This document shows, piece after piece, positions 47,701 through 61,490 of a stretch of 64,000 bases of DNA (within the stretch, counting starts at the first letter, position 1; each line of letters starts with the position of its first letter). The stretch spans positions 4,853,052-4,917,051 of the forward strand of contig VWZF01006750.1 of the NCBI GenBank assembly GCA_013396755.1. Direction: 5' to 3'. The translations under genes and the position numbers were made by a program. Source of the DNA: Sclerurus mexicanus. Taxonomy: Eukaryota; Chordata; Aves; Passeriformes; Furnariidae. The notes beneath the pieces are model-generated. The model worked only from the letters and a program-made list of their open reading frames with translations. It was not told where the DNA came from and searched no databases.

Positions 47701-49331
47701 TTCTTTTTGCTTTTTATATGCAGTTGTGCTAACCAATATTTTTAACAAAGGGTTTTGTTTTTTTTTATAACAGCAACATGTAATAGTGAGAAAACTAAGT
47801 GAAGCTGTGCCAGTTCAGTACAAGATAAAAACTCAAAATTTTCAAAGGGGAATTAATGAAAATGCAAATAATTCTGTCTAATATAGCTCTTCGGGTGCTA
47901 AGCCTCCAAGATTTTTGGCAACTTTTGGAAATGAATAGCCCTGATTTGTTTTGTTTTGTTGTGGGTTTCTTGTTTTTTTAATTTGGCTGAGGAGAGCAAA
48001 AATGACTTTGCAGCCAACTGGCTGCTGCATTCCCGATGGGGTGGGATGACAAGGACATATTCTGCAACTGGATTCCTTGTTGATGCAGAGTTGCTAAGAA
48101 ACATGATTCATTCCTGGCACTGTAACTTCCTATGACCATGTAATTCCTATGTCCTGCCTAATGCCTGCAAAAGTAAAGAACATAGTGAGTCTTTCTGTCT
48201 GATGACTGTGCAATTACCATACACAAAATGAAACAGCAAGAGAAATTAAGACGATTCTGCTAGAGGGTGAGATGGGGAAATATGCAGAGTGAAACTGCCT
48301 CAAGAAGGGGAAGGAAATGAAGTTGAGCTTCTGGCATCCTGGACTACTAACTCAGTAGCTGAAAGACCACGGTGTTGCAGGAGAATCATCATCCTGCCTT
48401 CATATAAACTTTGCCTTGTCAGAAGATGTGCCAGTTTGGACACAAAAGACTAGGGAGATGGAAATGAAACATCTGCTTGTGGATTTGGGGCACCTCACTG
48501 CTTGGCTCTTCAGAATCTTTATTGCACTGGGATTTCACTGCTGAAAACCCTGACCTGTAGAAACCTTACATACCTCTGGAAGGTGTGTGGTAAACAAGCA
48601 GGAGAATGAAGTGTTAACTTTTCAAATTTACACTGGCCTTCTAGGCAGCACTAAAGTTTCTAAATGCTTTTGTAGATATAGTCTTTCATTAAATATTATT
48701 GATGTATTATAAATGGTTTTTAAATTAATATTTGAATAGCAGACATATTATTATAATTGATTTAGGGAAACTACAGCCCTTAATAGTAAATGCTGTCTAC
48801 CACTGTGTGTAATATTAAGGTCTTCACACTAGTATCTCACCTCTACCTACCCTAGAAGGGTGTGAAAAAATTTCTTTAATTTTGTGATTTTAAAACAAGG
48901 TTACCAAACAAGAAAAATAAATACATGTATTTTTCTAATTAAATGAGTAAGGCAATCTCTTCTTCACTTAAAAAAAAAATATCAAAGGAAAATCTCACAG
49001 TCAATAAATCTACCCTTGGAGAAAAGAGAGGCAGAGATTAATATGAAATTCTGTTAGTACATGCCTGTGTATATGAGAGTAATTACCTCCTATAATGAAA
49101 CTGGACAAAATTATGTATTTCTGCACAGAGTAGAGAGAAAAAAATGCCCTTGTTTTGCTTATTCAACTAAATTTTCTAGGGCAGTAAATTAGTATATTCC
49201 TCAATAATATCTGAGTAATATTTCTCTATAATCTATTTTATCTTTTTCTTCCATGATATTTATTCTTGCATATTTGCCTGTATATTGTGTAAATGTGGAT
49301 ATCAGATTTATCTGTGTATTTTCTTCTACAG

Positions 49332-49657
49332 AATCAGAGGAAAGACGCACATTTCTGAGGACACCTAAAACAACTATCCAATCCTGTTATAAAGGATACC
49401 AATTTTTTAGCCTTGATAAGATGGCAAAAAGCAATTGTGTTTGTGAATTCTCCTTTTATGCTATTCTTACAGTTTCCTGCTTCTCAAGTAGCAATGGGAT
49501 GAATCTGAATATGGAAAGAGAAGACCACAGTGCAGAATACCTTATTACCTAAATGTGTGTCCAAAGTTTGCTGTACCAGTAAGGAATAAGAACATCACTT
49601 CTGCATCAAGTCTTGCAGGACTCCTGCATCCCCTGGGAATGCGGATAATCTAGCCAG
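49332..49657 (+). other. Candidate 326-nt exon with strong splice sites
   Basis: TATTTTCTTCTACAG ends at 49331 as a good 3' splice site. CAG then GTGAGT at 49655-49663 is a near-perfect 5' splice site. One frame crosses the acceptor and stays open from there for about 72 codons (ESEERRTFLR, then MAKSNCVCEF, then MEREDHSAEY) before a stop at 49550-49552. That stop lies about 105 nt upstream of the donor, which would invite nonsense-mediated decay in an internal coding exon. I therefore favour a long non-coding RNA or UTR exon if it is real. I do not recognise the peptide. Confidence 0.3.
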
Positions 49658-52600
49658 GTGAGTATAAATTAATCAAGTTTTTTTAAGCTGTGTGTGGTTT
49701 CATAACAAAAAATCCACTGTAGTTCCTCTCTGTTCCCATGGAACACGTCCACAGAGTTCAAGACCAGGCAGTCACCTTCCTCTTCCAGCATCAGCTGGCT
49801 ACCAGGAATAGTACTGATTCATTACCTGCTGAGCAGAAAGGTTGTACAGGAACCAAGGATCTGAAGCAGGTCTCATAGAGCAATTGCTATCTGTGCCAGG
49901 GTGACACGCTTCCTCTTTGCTTCATGTTTGACCCTTATTGTCATTCTTGTTGATATTTCCCAGTCCAGTGTGATTTTAGTGCTATGTTAATGAAATGTGA
50001 GGAGAACAGCTGAGTTAAATCTGCTCCTGTTCTTTGCACCAGCCACTCTCCTTTCAGCAGGCCTTTCATAATCACTGCAAACCCACAAAACAGGATGACA
50101 GCCATGACCACCTTTTGAGTCAAACATGCTTAGGTTTTACTATCTTTCCAATCTGTTTCCTTCCTGCCCAAGGAAAAAAAAAATAAAAGAATGGAAATGT
50201 TTTCCTATGTGTTGTTCTGCTTGAAAGAATTTTGTTTTCTGCAGTGCTCAGAGAATATTTCAAAATCCTTTCCCCACAGATAATGGACCTGAAAACTGCA
50301 GAGCACCAGTTGCTTGCAGCAAAGCACATGTGCAGGTAATTTTTAACATGCATCATGTTTTTCAGGATCAAGGGTGGAGTTAGCATTTTGCTATACAAAG
50401 GATCATGGAGTACCGAGTCCAGTGAAGGAACACTGAAAATTCAGGTTCAGGACATTCACTCAGGAACAGTCACAGGAATGGGATTTTAATCAGATGATTG
50501 TACAACACGCTAAGATGCAGGGGGTTGATCTGTGCATGAAAAGCAGTCCAAAGTGTTTTCCCAGAGAACAGGAGGGTTTTTTCAGAGAGCTAATGGCATA
50601 GGAAAACACTCTTGAGTTTTGCACCTCTTTCTACAGCATTGCAGGTGTTCATGGCAGAGCACAGTACTGAAGTCTCAACTGTCTCAGATGAAATCGGAGC
50701 TGCACCTTGTTGATATTTTTACTATCTACAGGTTTTTCAAGTGTGTGAGTACCCATTGAGATGACCAGAAAGAGAATCATGAGCTTCATTAACAGATTTA
50801 AGCACCTCAGAGATCTTAAAAAGCCCACCCTATTCTATTTGTCTTGCTTGCAAACCCACCTGATGCTATCAATAAATAATTCTAATATGGGCACATAAGA
50901 ATTGCTGTCATCCACAATTTTGAGATTTTGCATGTTCCTTTCATGGATTTTTCACTAACTCTTTCCAGGAGCTGAGATAGAAATAGATAATAAACTCTCT
51001 AACTATAGAAATTCCCTGGCAACCCATTGCACAGTCTATAAATTCTTGTTGAACTGTAGGGATCAAAAATGATTCAGGAATACAAAAGAGCTGCTTACCT
51101 TATAGTCCTGAAATTTATTCACTTGCTCCAAAACCCTGTTAGGAGCCAAGGCTGTCATTTCAGGATATTGGAAGGATCAAATACATGGTGAAAATAATTA
51201 ATTTTGAAGTGTGTGACCTGAAAGGAATTGCATAGTACATATACTCATATTTAACGTTTAGTTTTACATTCATTTCTTCTACATGCCAATGCATACAAAT
51301 TATGACAGACTTCTAAGGCTGTAAGTCAAAAAAAGGACAATCTAATAAATTATTTTAACACATATCTATCTGATCTTCTAGGTGCTAACGTAAGTAATAA
51401 TAATAATATTGTAATAACAATAGCACTGAACTAAAAGGCAATCTCTAAAAATGATTGCCATTGCACAGACTTATAAGAATATGCTACGCAAGATAAGTTA
51501 AATGTAAATGGAAGCCATCAAAAAACATCTACTGTAGTATCTTGAACAGCACATCGTCAAAAATAAAACAAATTAAAATAATCTATCCATATGTTCATCA
51601 GTGCTGAAGTAAAGGGAACAGAAGATGAGATGCCTACATTATTTGAAGTGGCATGCGTTATCCACACTAGGAGTGGAAGGTAACCCTTCACAGGAATTAT
51701 AATGAAATCAATGTGCATTTTTCTGATCTTCTCAGAACTGTCTGTTAACATAAAATACTAGCCAGGACAAGGCCAAGGTAAAAATCTGCCTAAAGCAACC
51801 ATTTTTTTAAAGTGTGGAAAAAGAGCAACAACAGTTTTCCAAGTTCCTGATTATAGCAATACAATCATGTGAAATACCAGGAGAAGTGAGAACTTTTGTC
51901 CCACATAGATAGATTATTTAAATTATTGGCACAATACAATTTGGCTGCTCTTCATCACTTTTCCTACAGGTTCACAGGCTTGTTCTTTCTAGATCCTACA
52001 CACACCCTGTTGTTACCCTCACACACAGCTGCCAAGGGAAATTACTCCCCTAACATAGTCTGGGTATCCTTGTTGTACTGAGCGCTGTGCAGTTCAGTGC
52101 CAGAACTCCTGTGGCCAAGATTTTACTGGATATAGTCAGAGCTCAGGTTGCAGAAGTTAATACCTGTCAATAATCACTACCCAACGTGAGAAACCCTTTC
52201 TGGTTTTCCTAAATACAGACATTTAAATGGGTGCCGATGTCACTTGCCTAGACAGCTAGGATCTTGCTCATTCCAGGATGTCTTTTGACCTTTGAAAATT
52301 AGGCCATCCTACTTTTGTGCCTTTGAGTGCTTAATCAGAATTGTTTGAACAGATTCCTAGAACTTCCCTGAACTTAGAGAAAGATAGAAAATTATAAAGT
52401 GGGAGGGAATTCTCAGCATTTAAAGATGCTGCAAATGTCACCATGTAACACCTTGCAAAGATACTGGATTATCTCACAAGAGAATTGTTGGGATGAAAAG
52501 TCTACCAGTTCCCTTCCTTCTGACAGTGTGTTTTCCTGCCATGTTTGCATTTAGCTTGAGCATAGAGGGCATGTGAAATTCTCATGTGAGATTTACAGAA

Positions 52601-53502
52601 GCTGGAACCAATCACCTATGACCCATGCATACCTTTTATTTTATCTGCTGCTCTAACTGAAATTCCATGGAGAGATACCAGAGACAACAGGGCTTTTGGC
52701 TCTGCCTTGTGTGACATTATCAGTAGCTGGCTGGGAAAAGTACCACAAAACATAAAAACTCTTTTGAAAACTCTGCACAGAGGAGTACTTACTAGCAGGT
52801 AAGGCTCCACCAAGCCGGATTCTGACAGGCTCTGTCTTAGGTCTTGTTCTTGTCTGTATTTCTGTAACAGAAATAATATGTATCACATTTTCACACAAAA
52901 CCAATCTGGAAAAATTTATAAATAGTGTTTAGAGGATCTCTTTAGTGGGTCAAAATTATCCTAACATGGAGTAGCAGCCTGAAAAGACATGATGCTATCC
53001 AACCAAAAGAGGTGATCATTCCCATGTAGGCAGGAATTACCACTAGCATATAGCAGGATAGCACTGGATATAAGAGGAGCATGGGGCTAATTTTATATTG
53101 CAAGACGCAGTGAAACTGGTACAGCTGTTCCCGACCTGAGGCTGGAAATGGGCCAGCTCTTTCAGACCAGATTTTCTGTGCGTCTATGTCAAATATTAGC
53201 AACAGGAGAAAGTGTGAGGTAATACATAGCTAGGAGAGGTCTGTCTGCATTTTCCCCCAAGGTGGCTAAATGGACCTATAGCTGACATAGACACATGACA
53301 TTAGCTCTGGGCTGAATACCAGCTCATTAGCTCTCCTGGAGACTAAATTTCCACCCAGGATACAGGCACAGTATCCCCCATAGACGTTAGTGAGAGCAGC
53401 ACGAGCATACCCAAGGGCAAAAGACAGACCCACTGCTTTAGTACTTCCTCTAGTTTTTGTTACCCATAAGATTGCAAAGAACATTATCACGTTCTGGAAG
53501 GG

Positions 53503-53503
53503 N
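53503..53503. other. Single ambiguous base (N)
   Basis: An isolated N in otherwise unique sequence, probably a consensus ambiguity. It interrupts a short minus-strand open frame that I do not consider a gene. Confidence 0.98.
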
Positions 53504-56421
53504 CATGTTCGCATTAGAAGGAAAAAGAACAAATGGAATAAAAGCAATTCAATGGCTAAAACGTAAGTTCTCCTAATCCTATCTCTCTGTGGCACCTGCT
53601 GCCAGCAGCAGTTGTAGGAGCTGGAGCTAGAATTTAAAGTTATGTGAGTAATTTAAATCATTTATGTACCAAAATTCATCTTACTAAAATATATCCTTAG
53701 GGATGTTTCAAAGGCATAAACACTTGCAATTAATGCAAGAGGAAAAAAAAAATCAGGGTTTTGGATTTTGGTTTGGGTTTTTTTCCTTTATAAAGGCCTT
53801 CATAATTGTGGATAAATTGGATAATTTTGCTTGCAATGAGAGAATGCATTGGGCTGAGGTTTTTTTGGCCTTCACACAATGGTTTCTCATCAGACAGTGA
53901 GAACAGCGAAACAAGATAAAACTGATATTGCTGAGTGAGAGGTGAATCTCACTTGGTGTCTGATCTGACCCTCACAACTGAAATATCAAAGTGATTCACA
54001 TTCTTGAATACATTGATCCTCACAATGAAACTTTGAGATAGAAGACAATTTGTCTTACAGAACTGTGCTACAGCAAAGTTAAGATACCTATCACATTTAC
54101 TAGGCAGGAGCCTGCTGTGGATTTACTCATTATATTGTCCTAATAACTTGATAGACTGGATATAACCATCCTAATTAAAGCATTTGAACTTCCTTCTGCA
54201 AGTAATTACTCAGGTATCACTGAAAGACAAAATTCCATGGACAATCTTATGCCCAAGAAAGAAATTGCTTTTTTTGCATCACTGAACTCTCATTGCTCTG
54301 CTACGCTTGTACAAAGCGACACTTTGGCTTTGCAGACCAAGAATGCCATGCCTTTTTCTCTCAAATGGCAACATCATAAGAGAGGCAAAAATCTGCCTTT
54401 ATAATATAAATATTTTGTTCTTCCTATGAGAACCGTGACCACCAAATACAGTTCAAGCAACAGTATTAAAATAGAGGATAGCATCTATTCTATCATCAGA
54501 GGACAAATATTTTCATGTAAACTCTAGTTGTGTATAATCCCCTGCAAAGTCACCAGAACAGAATCTGTTACAGGCAGATTTTCTATTTTACAGTGACACC
54601 TGCAGTGTTGGGAGGAAAGTGCCACTAGAAGAGCAGTGCTGTTCAGTTGTTTCATGTTAAGACACGTGCTGATTAGCTTTGAGGGCAGCCTGTGAAGCGA
54701 TGCAACATGATGTCAGAATTGGAAGACATTTTCCAAAGAGCACAGGTCCACCACAAGCTCATTTATAAGGTTGATTAAGAGCAAGGGCTGATTACTTGCT
54801 GCTACTAAGGAAGGCAGGATTTTTATTCCCCAGTGCCTGTGGCAGGGGGAAGTCACATTTCCTTTTGAAGCAGTGGTAGCTTTTTGTGCACAGAAGTAGA
54901 AATATATGGCAGTATATATTGGACTAGGAATGAGGATTTTTTTTTCCCCTCTAGTGTTGATATTCCTCTTGGAAGTGGAAGAATGAGACAAGGGTTGAAA
55001 GATAAGGACTGTACCTGAGGAAACCTAAGATCAAGCCTTATGTAGCTACAATACACTGAAGAAATAAGCATATATTTGCAGACGTTTTCCTTCACTACTT
55101 CCATGTTCCTGTTTCTGATGGGAGGAAAATCCATGGCACATGGATGTGTCTTAGGTGAGGTATGCTATAATTTATGGAAAGCAAAAGTTCCACCCTCATC
55201 CCTGCAACTGCACCGACACCATGGGAAAATTGTAGATCTGTGTGTGGACATAGAGACTTCCAGGCACGCCAGCAATTTCTTAAACCAAATATTTTATTTA
55301 AATTGCATTAAGACTTCTTGCTTTCCACCTTTTTTTTTTCCCCTCTGATCACCTCTAACTTAAGGATGTTTTCCTTTTACACTGCCTGTGCTCTACTTTT
55401 AAGTTTTTAATCCATCTCTGGAAAGTCCTGTTTGGTGTAGGGATCCAAGCTCCTGCATGCAGAGATGCTCGTGACAGAGGAGCCTCGCTGTTCCCAGCTG
55501 TCTGCAAAGGATCCACGTGTCATGCTAATTTTTCATCTGCCAAACAGACCTATTTACATGAATACAAAAGGAGCATATGGTAAGAGAACAGCTACAAGGT
55601 AATCCTGTTAAAAGATGTACTCTTTATGGGGAAAGCTGGATTGCTTCAGCTGAGAACTTAGGCTAAGCCTGTTCTTGTTAGTAGGAGTATGTTCTGGTGC
55701 ATTTCTCTTTTGTTGTTCCCCTACATGTTCAGGAAGGACTAAAGCACAAAGCCCAGGTGCCCCCTATAGTCTATAGAGGGAAACGGGTTTGGAGCAGTGA
55801 CTGAGTGATGCCTGGGAGTGTGTCTAATGATTATATTCTGGCCATGTTATGGGATTTAAATGCCAGACTTGTATTAAAGGTAAACATGGGTATGCCTCTG
55901 CTAGAGGGACAAAATCCAGTATGTGATGACAACTGAAATAGAGAGATAACAATTCTAAAGTCCTCTGGAGAGATCAGTACATCAAAACAGATGTTTCGGG
56001 CCAGAACATGCAATTTACATTGTGCAGCTGCCCAGATTTCTCTCAAGGACAGACTTGTTCTTTAATCTTCATGTTGTTGCTGTGACAATTCCTTCCTAAG
56101 ATTTTCTTCTACAAGGCAAGTCACAAAGCACTAAAGACTCTTTCATATCATCCAAAGGAGGTTTGACCAAGGGGATAGGGTCACAGATGGGGATTTGGGA
56201 AGCTTGGCCATGCTCCTGACTTTAATGGCAAACTCGTCATTGCACTGAATAATGACTTTTTCACTGCTGCTTGCCCCTCCTTTTATCTCCATTGCCTGTT
56301 CAGCCTGAAAGCCCTAGAGGTCAGTGAAGTCTTGCATGTTTGTATAACACTCAGCATGCTGCAGTTCTTATCTCCACCTGTGTTGTGTGATTCTCTACCA
56401 ACCATAGAGTTCTTTGCTTAC

Positions 56422-56508
56422 CTGCAAGATCTTTCTGAGAGCAATTTGGACAAACATACACTTCTACAAAGCACTAAAAAGCACTTGATAAGATTTTTCC
56501 TGAGTTTC
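56422..56508 (-). other. Candidate 87-nt minus-strand exon (weak)
   Basis: Read on the minus strand, TATATTTTTCTGTAG precedes 56508 and CAG/GTAAGC follows at 56422, so both splice sites are well formed. The 87 nt are open in one frame (KLRKNLIKCF and on). A symmetric length of 29 codons would keep frame, but the open frame begins at the second base. I recognise no protein, so this may be chance. Confidence 0.22.
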
Positions 56509-56821
56509 CTACAGAAAAATATAATTCTCAAGTGCAAACCTCTAAGACCGTGACCTTAGCTGCTGGACAACCAGGAGAAAGTAAATTCATTCTGGATCTG
56601 AAAGATCATCTTTTTTCAAGTGTGACATGAAAGAGCTCTCTAGATTTACTTGAACTTGGTAATCAAACAGAGAAGCAGACAGAGGTGCCGTCTGCAGCTG
56701 CATCTCATTGGTGCAGTGACATGTAGACTAAAAATTCCAGATCATCAACAATGAAGCAAAGGTAAAGCTGTTCCTTTGTTCCATAAATATCGAACAAGAC
56801 ATAACCCCTGAAGAGTTTTTC

Positions 56822-56931
56822 CAGCCTGGTCTAATGGAAGGTGTCCCTGCCCATGGCAGGAGGTTTGGAGCTAGATGACCTTCAAGGTCTCTTCCAACCA
56901 AAACCATCCTATGGTTCTGTGATTCCATGAT
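56822..56931 (+). mobile_element. CR1 LINE, short 3' end
   Basis: CAGCCTGGTCTAATGGAAGG, GTGTCCCTGCCCATGGCAGG, GGAGCTAGATGACCTTCAAG, TCTCTTCCAACC, and a GTTCTGTGATTCCATGA tail match the last ~110 bases of CR1. Severely 5'-truncated, with no coding part. Confidence 0.93.
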
Positions 56932-59329
56932 CTTTCATTTCAGAATTATTGTTGAGCAGGAAAGGAATGAAGGCCATATTTCTCATCAACTTAACATTTT
57001 GGTATTTTGGTAGACATGTGATCTTGTTTTTTCTAAATCACGCCTGGATGTAAACTGAAGTAGTAGAAAAACAATCAAACGGTTAAGGCAGGGCATTTTA
57101 AAGGCGTTTAGTATAAATCATGCAAATACCCTCGGTGCTGTGCCTTGGTGCTGTGTTGGAGCAGGAACACCAGACACAGGAGCTGCCAGAAGTGGTTTTG
57201 GCCCAGGAGTGGGTCTCACTGTTTGGCTGCATCAGCAGCAACTCTGCGCAGCTTTACCAGCCAGCAATGGAGGAGCCAGGAACCCTTTGTAGAGACACGG
57301 AAAAATGCCTCTCAAATTCCTCTAGATGGCACAGCACCTTGACAAATATGGGAACAAACATGCCTGGCAGACAGCGGGAGCCAGACAGCCTCCACTTATC
57401 TCCTGAGAATGGCTTTTCCTGTGGAATCGTTCTAATTCCACTGTTAGGATGGAGCTCCTTAAAGCAAGGTAGGCTTTTGTCCCCAAAGTCTTGCCTTCCC
57501 TGTCCACCTCCCAGGGCACTTGGACATTGTGCTGTCAGCTCTAGGCACTTGTGCAGGGATGGAGAACATCCCACTGGATGCCTTGTGTAAGATCTGAAAA
57601 AGATAAAGACAGAATTTTTGAGCAGTGTCTCATTCTTCTTACTCTGCAGTATGCTGTGCTCAGGATCCAGCAACGAGCTGCTATTCAATCAAATCCCTTG
57701 CTCTCTAATACAAGCAACTTTTTTGATGAGAAAACAGTTTTCATGAAGCCACCAAGTGGCATTGCTGTTCTGTAACAGTAGTCCTGAGAGAGACACACAG
57801 AATGGTTCCTACAGAGCTACAAGCCAGGTTGCTCCTTCAGTTACTAGAGGGAAGCAGTCAGACCAAGCACATCCAGCTTTCAGTAACATGACCTCTCCAG
57901 TGCCAAATTCACTTGCAGTGGTTTGCTCATCTGTTGAGTTCCATCTCTTTCTCCTGACACTTCTGTCTCATTTTTAGGAGTGGATCATGAATTGCTTCAA
58001 CTCTCACCTTGTGAGAACAGGAGAACTGTGATTTTTTTTAACCTCAGCTGAGGATGGATCCTGACACCAGAATTTCTTGGATTTATTACTAACCCTGGCT
58101 GGCACCTCTGCCACTCGATCCCAGTGAACAAGCAACTTCTTTTATATCCTAAAAAAGTCAGAAGGTCTGTTCCTAATTATGCAGTTAGCAATTATGTATT
58201 TGCCCCCAGTGAGCTTCCCACCAGGTTGTCTGCCATCCCAAATATTCTGTTTACATTTGAAAACACAGCAATCTTGGGGAAGGATTTAGCCCATACAGTA
58301 AATGACTAAATTATGCCCACACCGATATAGAGCACAGGAGATTTACAGAAGGCTGATCAAATTGAGATATATACCAACTGGGAAAGTACATTTCCCTTGA
58401 CCATGCAGTGCTCATCAAAAGATAATGAATATGCAAACGGCTTTTGACATGCACAGAAAGTTGTAGGCCTAGATTGTACTAGCTAGCTACAATCAAGCAG
58501 GGTTTGCCCCTCAAAGTCACCTTGACTACTTTGTTGGGCTGGGAACATGTATAAATACAAATGAGCAAAGTGTTCTTCGCCAAGGCCACTGCTGTTCTTT
58601 AACATGCAAAATGTTATAGATCATTTCTAGAACACCTTGATTGAAGCACATAGGGGATCTTAATGTTGAGTATTTTTAGATGTAATATTTCTCAAGGCAC
58701 AATAAATCTGAAATCAAAACCAAGCAGAGGTTGTTAATTTGTGATTGCTCTGGCTTCCTTGTGTGTGGCAGCTTGTTAAGCCAGAGAGCTTCTTTATGTG
58801 TGAGCTGAAGTGTGAACCAAGATCATCCTGCTCATTTTTTCTAGTTCCCACTGTTCACTTATGTTGCTCTAGATGTGCTGCTATACAAGCCCCAAAAAAT
58901 AAAGAAATGCATGATAGGCAGGAGGAGAGTGACTAACCAAAGAGTCTGTTTAGTTTGAGTGGTTGAACTGTTTGAAGACTCTCAAGTTTTATTGCATCTT
59001 CCTCTGGGTCAAAATCATATTACCATGTATGCTTATAGCTTGTAAGCTAAAGCAGAGTCATGTATTTTCCTGTATGGTCTATTGCTGTCTAGTCGTAGGG
59101 AGCCCCATCAGCTACAGCTTTTTTCCTTACACCACATAATGATGGTGTATTAATAATCAGAAAGCAGCTATGAGCTGTCACTCCAAGCACCACCTGTTTT
59201 CAATCATGTATAGGGGGATTTTGTATAAAATAAGTAATTTAAATGCTGATCTTCTTTGTTCTCTGCAGCTACCAAAGTTCCTTCTCTTTGACCTTCTTTC
59301 TCAAGGTGGTTAAAAAAAAAAAAAGGGTG
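56932..59329. other. Unique non-coding sequence
   Basis: Includes a somewhat GC-richer region (57120-57690) where long frames are open on both strands at once (156 codons on +, 144 on -). That is what low stop frequency produces rather than a gene. A good acceptor (TTCTTTGTTCTCTGCAG, ending 59268) lies just before the next CR1, with only a weak GTGGTT donor after it. Nothing else is recognisable. Confidence 0.6.
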
Positions 59330-59658
59330 ATCTTCAAGTACTTAAAGGCAGCTTATTAAAAACAGGAAGACTGACTTTTTACATGGGCAGATAGAGTTAA
59401 GACAAGTTTGAAACTAAAATGGGAGAGATTTAGATTAGATGTTAGGAAGAAATTCATTACTCTGAAGGCGGTGAGACACTGGAACAGGTTGCCCAGAGAA
59501 GCTGTGGATGCCCCATCCCTGGAAGTGTTCAAGGCCAGGTTAGATGGGGCTTTGAGCAACCTGGCCTAGTGGAAGGTGTCCTTGCCCATGGCAGTGGGGT
59601 TGGAACCAGATAATCTTTAAGGTCCCTTCCAAACCAAAGCATTCTATGATTCTGTGAT
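59330..59658 (+). mobile_element. CR1 LINE, 3' end
   Basis: From TTCAAGTACTTAAAGGCAGC on, the copy follows the end of CR1 ORF2 and the 3' UTR: TTTAGATTAGATGTTAGGAAG, GTGAGACACTGGAACAGG, GCCCAGAGAAGCTGTGGATG, CTAGTGGAAGGTGTCCTTGC, AGGTCCCTTCCAAACC, ending ATTCTATGATTCTGTGATC. Of the well-preserved copies this has the most canonical 8-bp tail, a useful contrast to the decamer tail at 27311. An A13-like run lies just upstream at 59312-59324. Confidence 0.94.
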
Positions 59659-61433
59659 CTCTGCACCAGGATTTTCAGCAAAACTGCATCGGCCTTATTA
59701 GCAGCAGAGAGGTTTTTGAGGAAAAGCATATGTGTTTGCAAAGTTTAACTGTGTCATCCTCCTGTTATGTATGCTCCTGCTTTCTGTACAGTATCCCTCG
59801 TAATTCTGAGAAGAGAGGAACATCACATCTTCACTTGCATGATCTGTTTTACACCCATAACTGCCCAGGTTGCATGTATGAAGTTGGTCCTGCGGCTTTG
59901 GAGAGTTCAGCCTGCTGCCTCCCTGGGCTATTAGAGGGATTCAGGGATTTAAAAACAACTCTACTGTGAGAAAGTTTTTCACCTGTTATTGCTGTAAGTA
60001 ACAGCTCGTATCACCCAGGCAGGCCAGCAAACACTGCAGCAGCCATGTCACAGACTGAATCAGCCCTGTCAGGCTCTGGTGAGCAAACAGATGGTTTTCA
60101 AGCCTCATTTATCCCTACTTGCTAGTCTTTCACTATGCACAGCTCAAAGAGATCATACAGCTGGGACTCAGTGGTTTTATTCAGAAAGGAGCCAAGCACA
60201 GTGGCACATCACTGTGTCTCCCCTCTGCTTCCACTCCAAAGGCAGTGGGCATCAAGAGAGCTCTGTACCAGTTAGGGTTAAGTCATTAATGCCATTTACC
60301 TAGCAGAGCTAAGTCACTAATGCATGTAAAAACAGTGGAAAGGAAAACAACATGGACATATGCATGCTGCTTTGGCATAGCTTTGACTAGAAAGAAAGTG
60401 ATGTTAAACTGCTGAAAATGTTACAAGCAAAGCAGTTGGGACAGGGAGTCTCTATTTTATGTATTGCCTCATTCTTGCATGGTCCTTAGCAGTACCATAA
60501 TAAAATGGATGAATAATTAAAACTATGTCCCAATGCACATTTATAATTTAAACCCTATGCTAATCCTAGCAGTATAGTCTCTTGTACCTGAGAGGAAAGG
60601 GGGTAAAAAATCCAACCCTGGCTACAAGCTAAATAAGTGTCTCCTCTGGAAAGGTAATTAACAGCTGGTCTCCATGGAGTCTTTATCACAAAATCAATAG
60701 AAGTCAGTTCTGATTTGCCTTGTTCTTCTTTACTTTGTGCTGGTTTCACTGTTTATAGAAATGTTTGTAGGTTCGGCTGTTGGACTCTCATTGGAAAAAT
60801 GAGGCTAAGAAGGTTGTGTCAATGGAGGGGCATGAAATCAGGTCAGTTGGCTTTGTTCAGAGAGGTTTTGACAAATCTAAATTTCAGGATTTCACCTTAC
60901 CTGCACTTTCCTGAGCTTCCTATGGCAAGCTGCCATTTTTTGCCATTACAGAAGTCATATCAGAATTCTGACTTTCCATTTATTTTTTACTTGGTAATGC
61001 AACTTGAGACTTTTTTCCTTTTAGGAGTACTGTGGCAGCAGCTGTCCTAAACACAAGAAGATTTAGGAATAAAACCAGTGTTAAGGTGGAAGATGGAGCT
61101 GTTTCTATAGTTGTGCACACAGGCTAGACTCCCTCTAGGATCATCTGGAAAGGCTTTAGAAACCTGGAGTGGATTCAAAGAATCACAAATAATTAAACTT
61201 AATAATCATGTAGCTAAATGCACACATTTTATTAAAATGAGAAAGAACAGATGGACATTTATTGAAATGAAGATATCCTTGCAAGAGAGGAATTGCACAA
61301 GAAAGTTAACAAACTCTCTGTCAAATGGGTGTTCAAACTAGATCAGCTGGTCTTCTAGAAGTCTTATAATTGATAGCACAAAAGCTGTTTGGCCAGATGC
61401 AGAAATCTCTGGATAACACCCTGGTCAGTCTTA
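59659..61433. other. Unique non-coding sequence
   Basis: No gene or repeat recognised. Open frames reach about 111 codons (60715-61050) without domain or boundary support. Confidence 0.6.
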
Positions 61434-61490
61434 CAAAGGAGGTTAGACTAGATGCATACAGTGTTTTCTTCTGACCTTAAATTGCGTGAG
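61434..61490 (+). mobile_element. Probable old CR1-type 3' end
   Basis: GGAGGTTAGACTAGATGC, a gap, then TTCTTCTGACCTTAAATTG matches the shape of an older CR1/L3-like 3' end (GGTTGGACTAGATGA...CCTTCCGACCTTAAA). It is short and diverged, so the family assignment is tentative. Confidence 0.5.

Larger units (their letters stand above)
41786..56821. other. Unique non-coding sequence
   Basis: About 15 kb with no gene and no repeat family I recognise. It has an AT-rich patch with TATATA/ATATAT words at 46070-46145, a T15 run at 46593-46607, an (AAT)n run at 51393-51407 and one ambiguous base at 53503. The stretch 48640-48790 is AT-rich, repeat-free and dense in TAAT/ATTA cores. Candidate exons at 49332-49657 (+) and 56422-56508 (-) are listed separately. 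Open frames reach only about 127 codons. Confidence 0.65.

Noticed and set aside
55755..55775. GGTGCCCCCTATAG as another CTCF site
   Set aside because: Matches only the first half of the core; the TGG part is missing.
57120..57590. 156-codon open frame
   Set aside because: An equally long frame is open on the opposite strand (57254-57688), which points to low stop density in GC-richer DNA. No recognisable motif.
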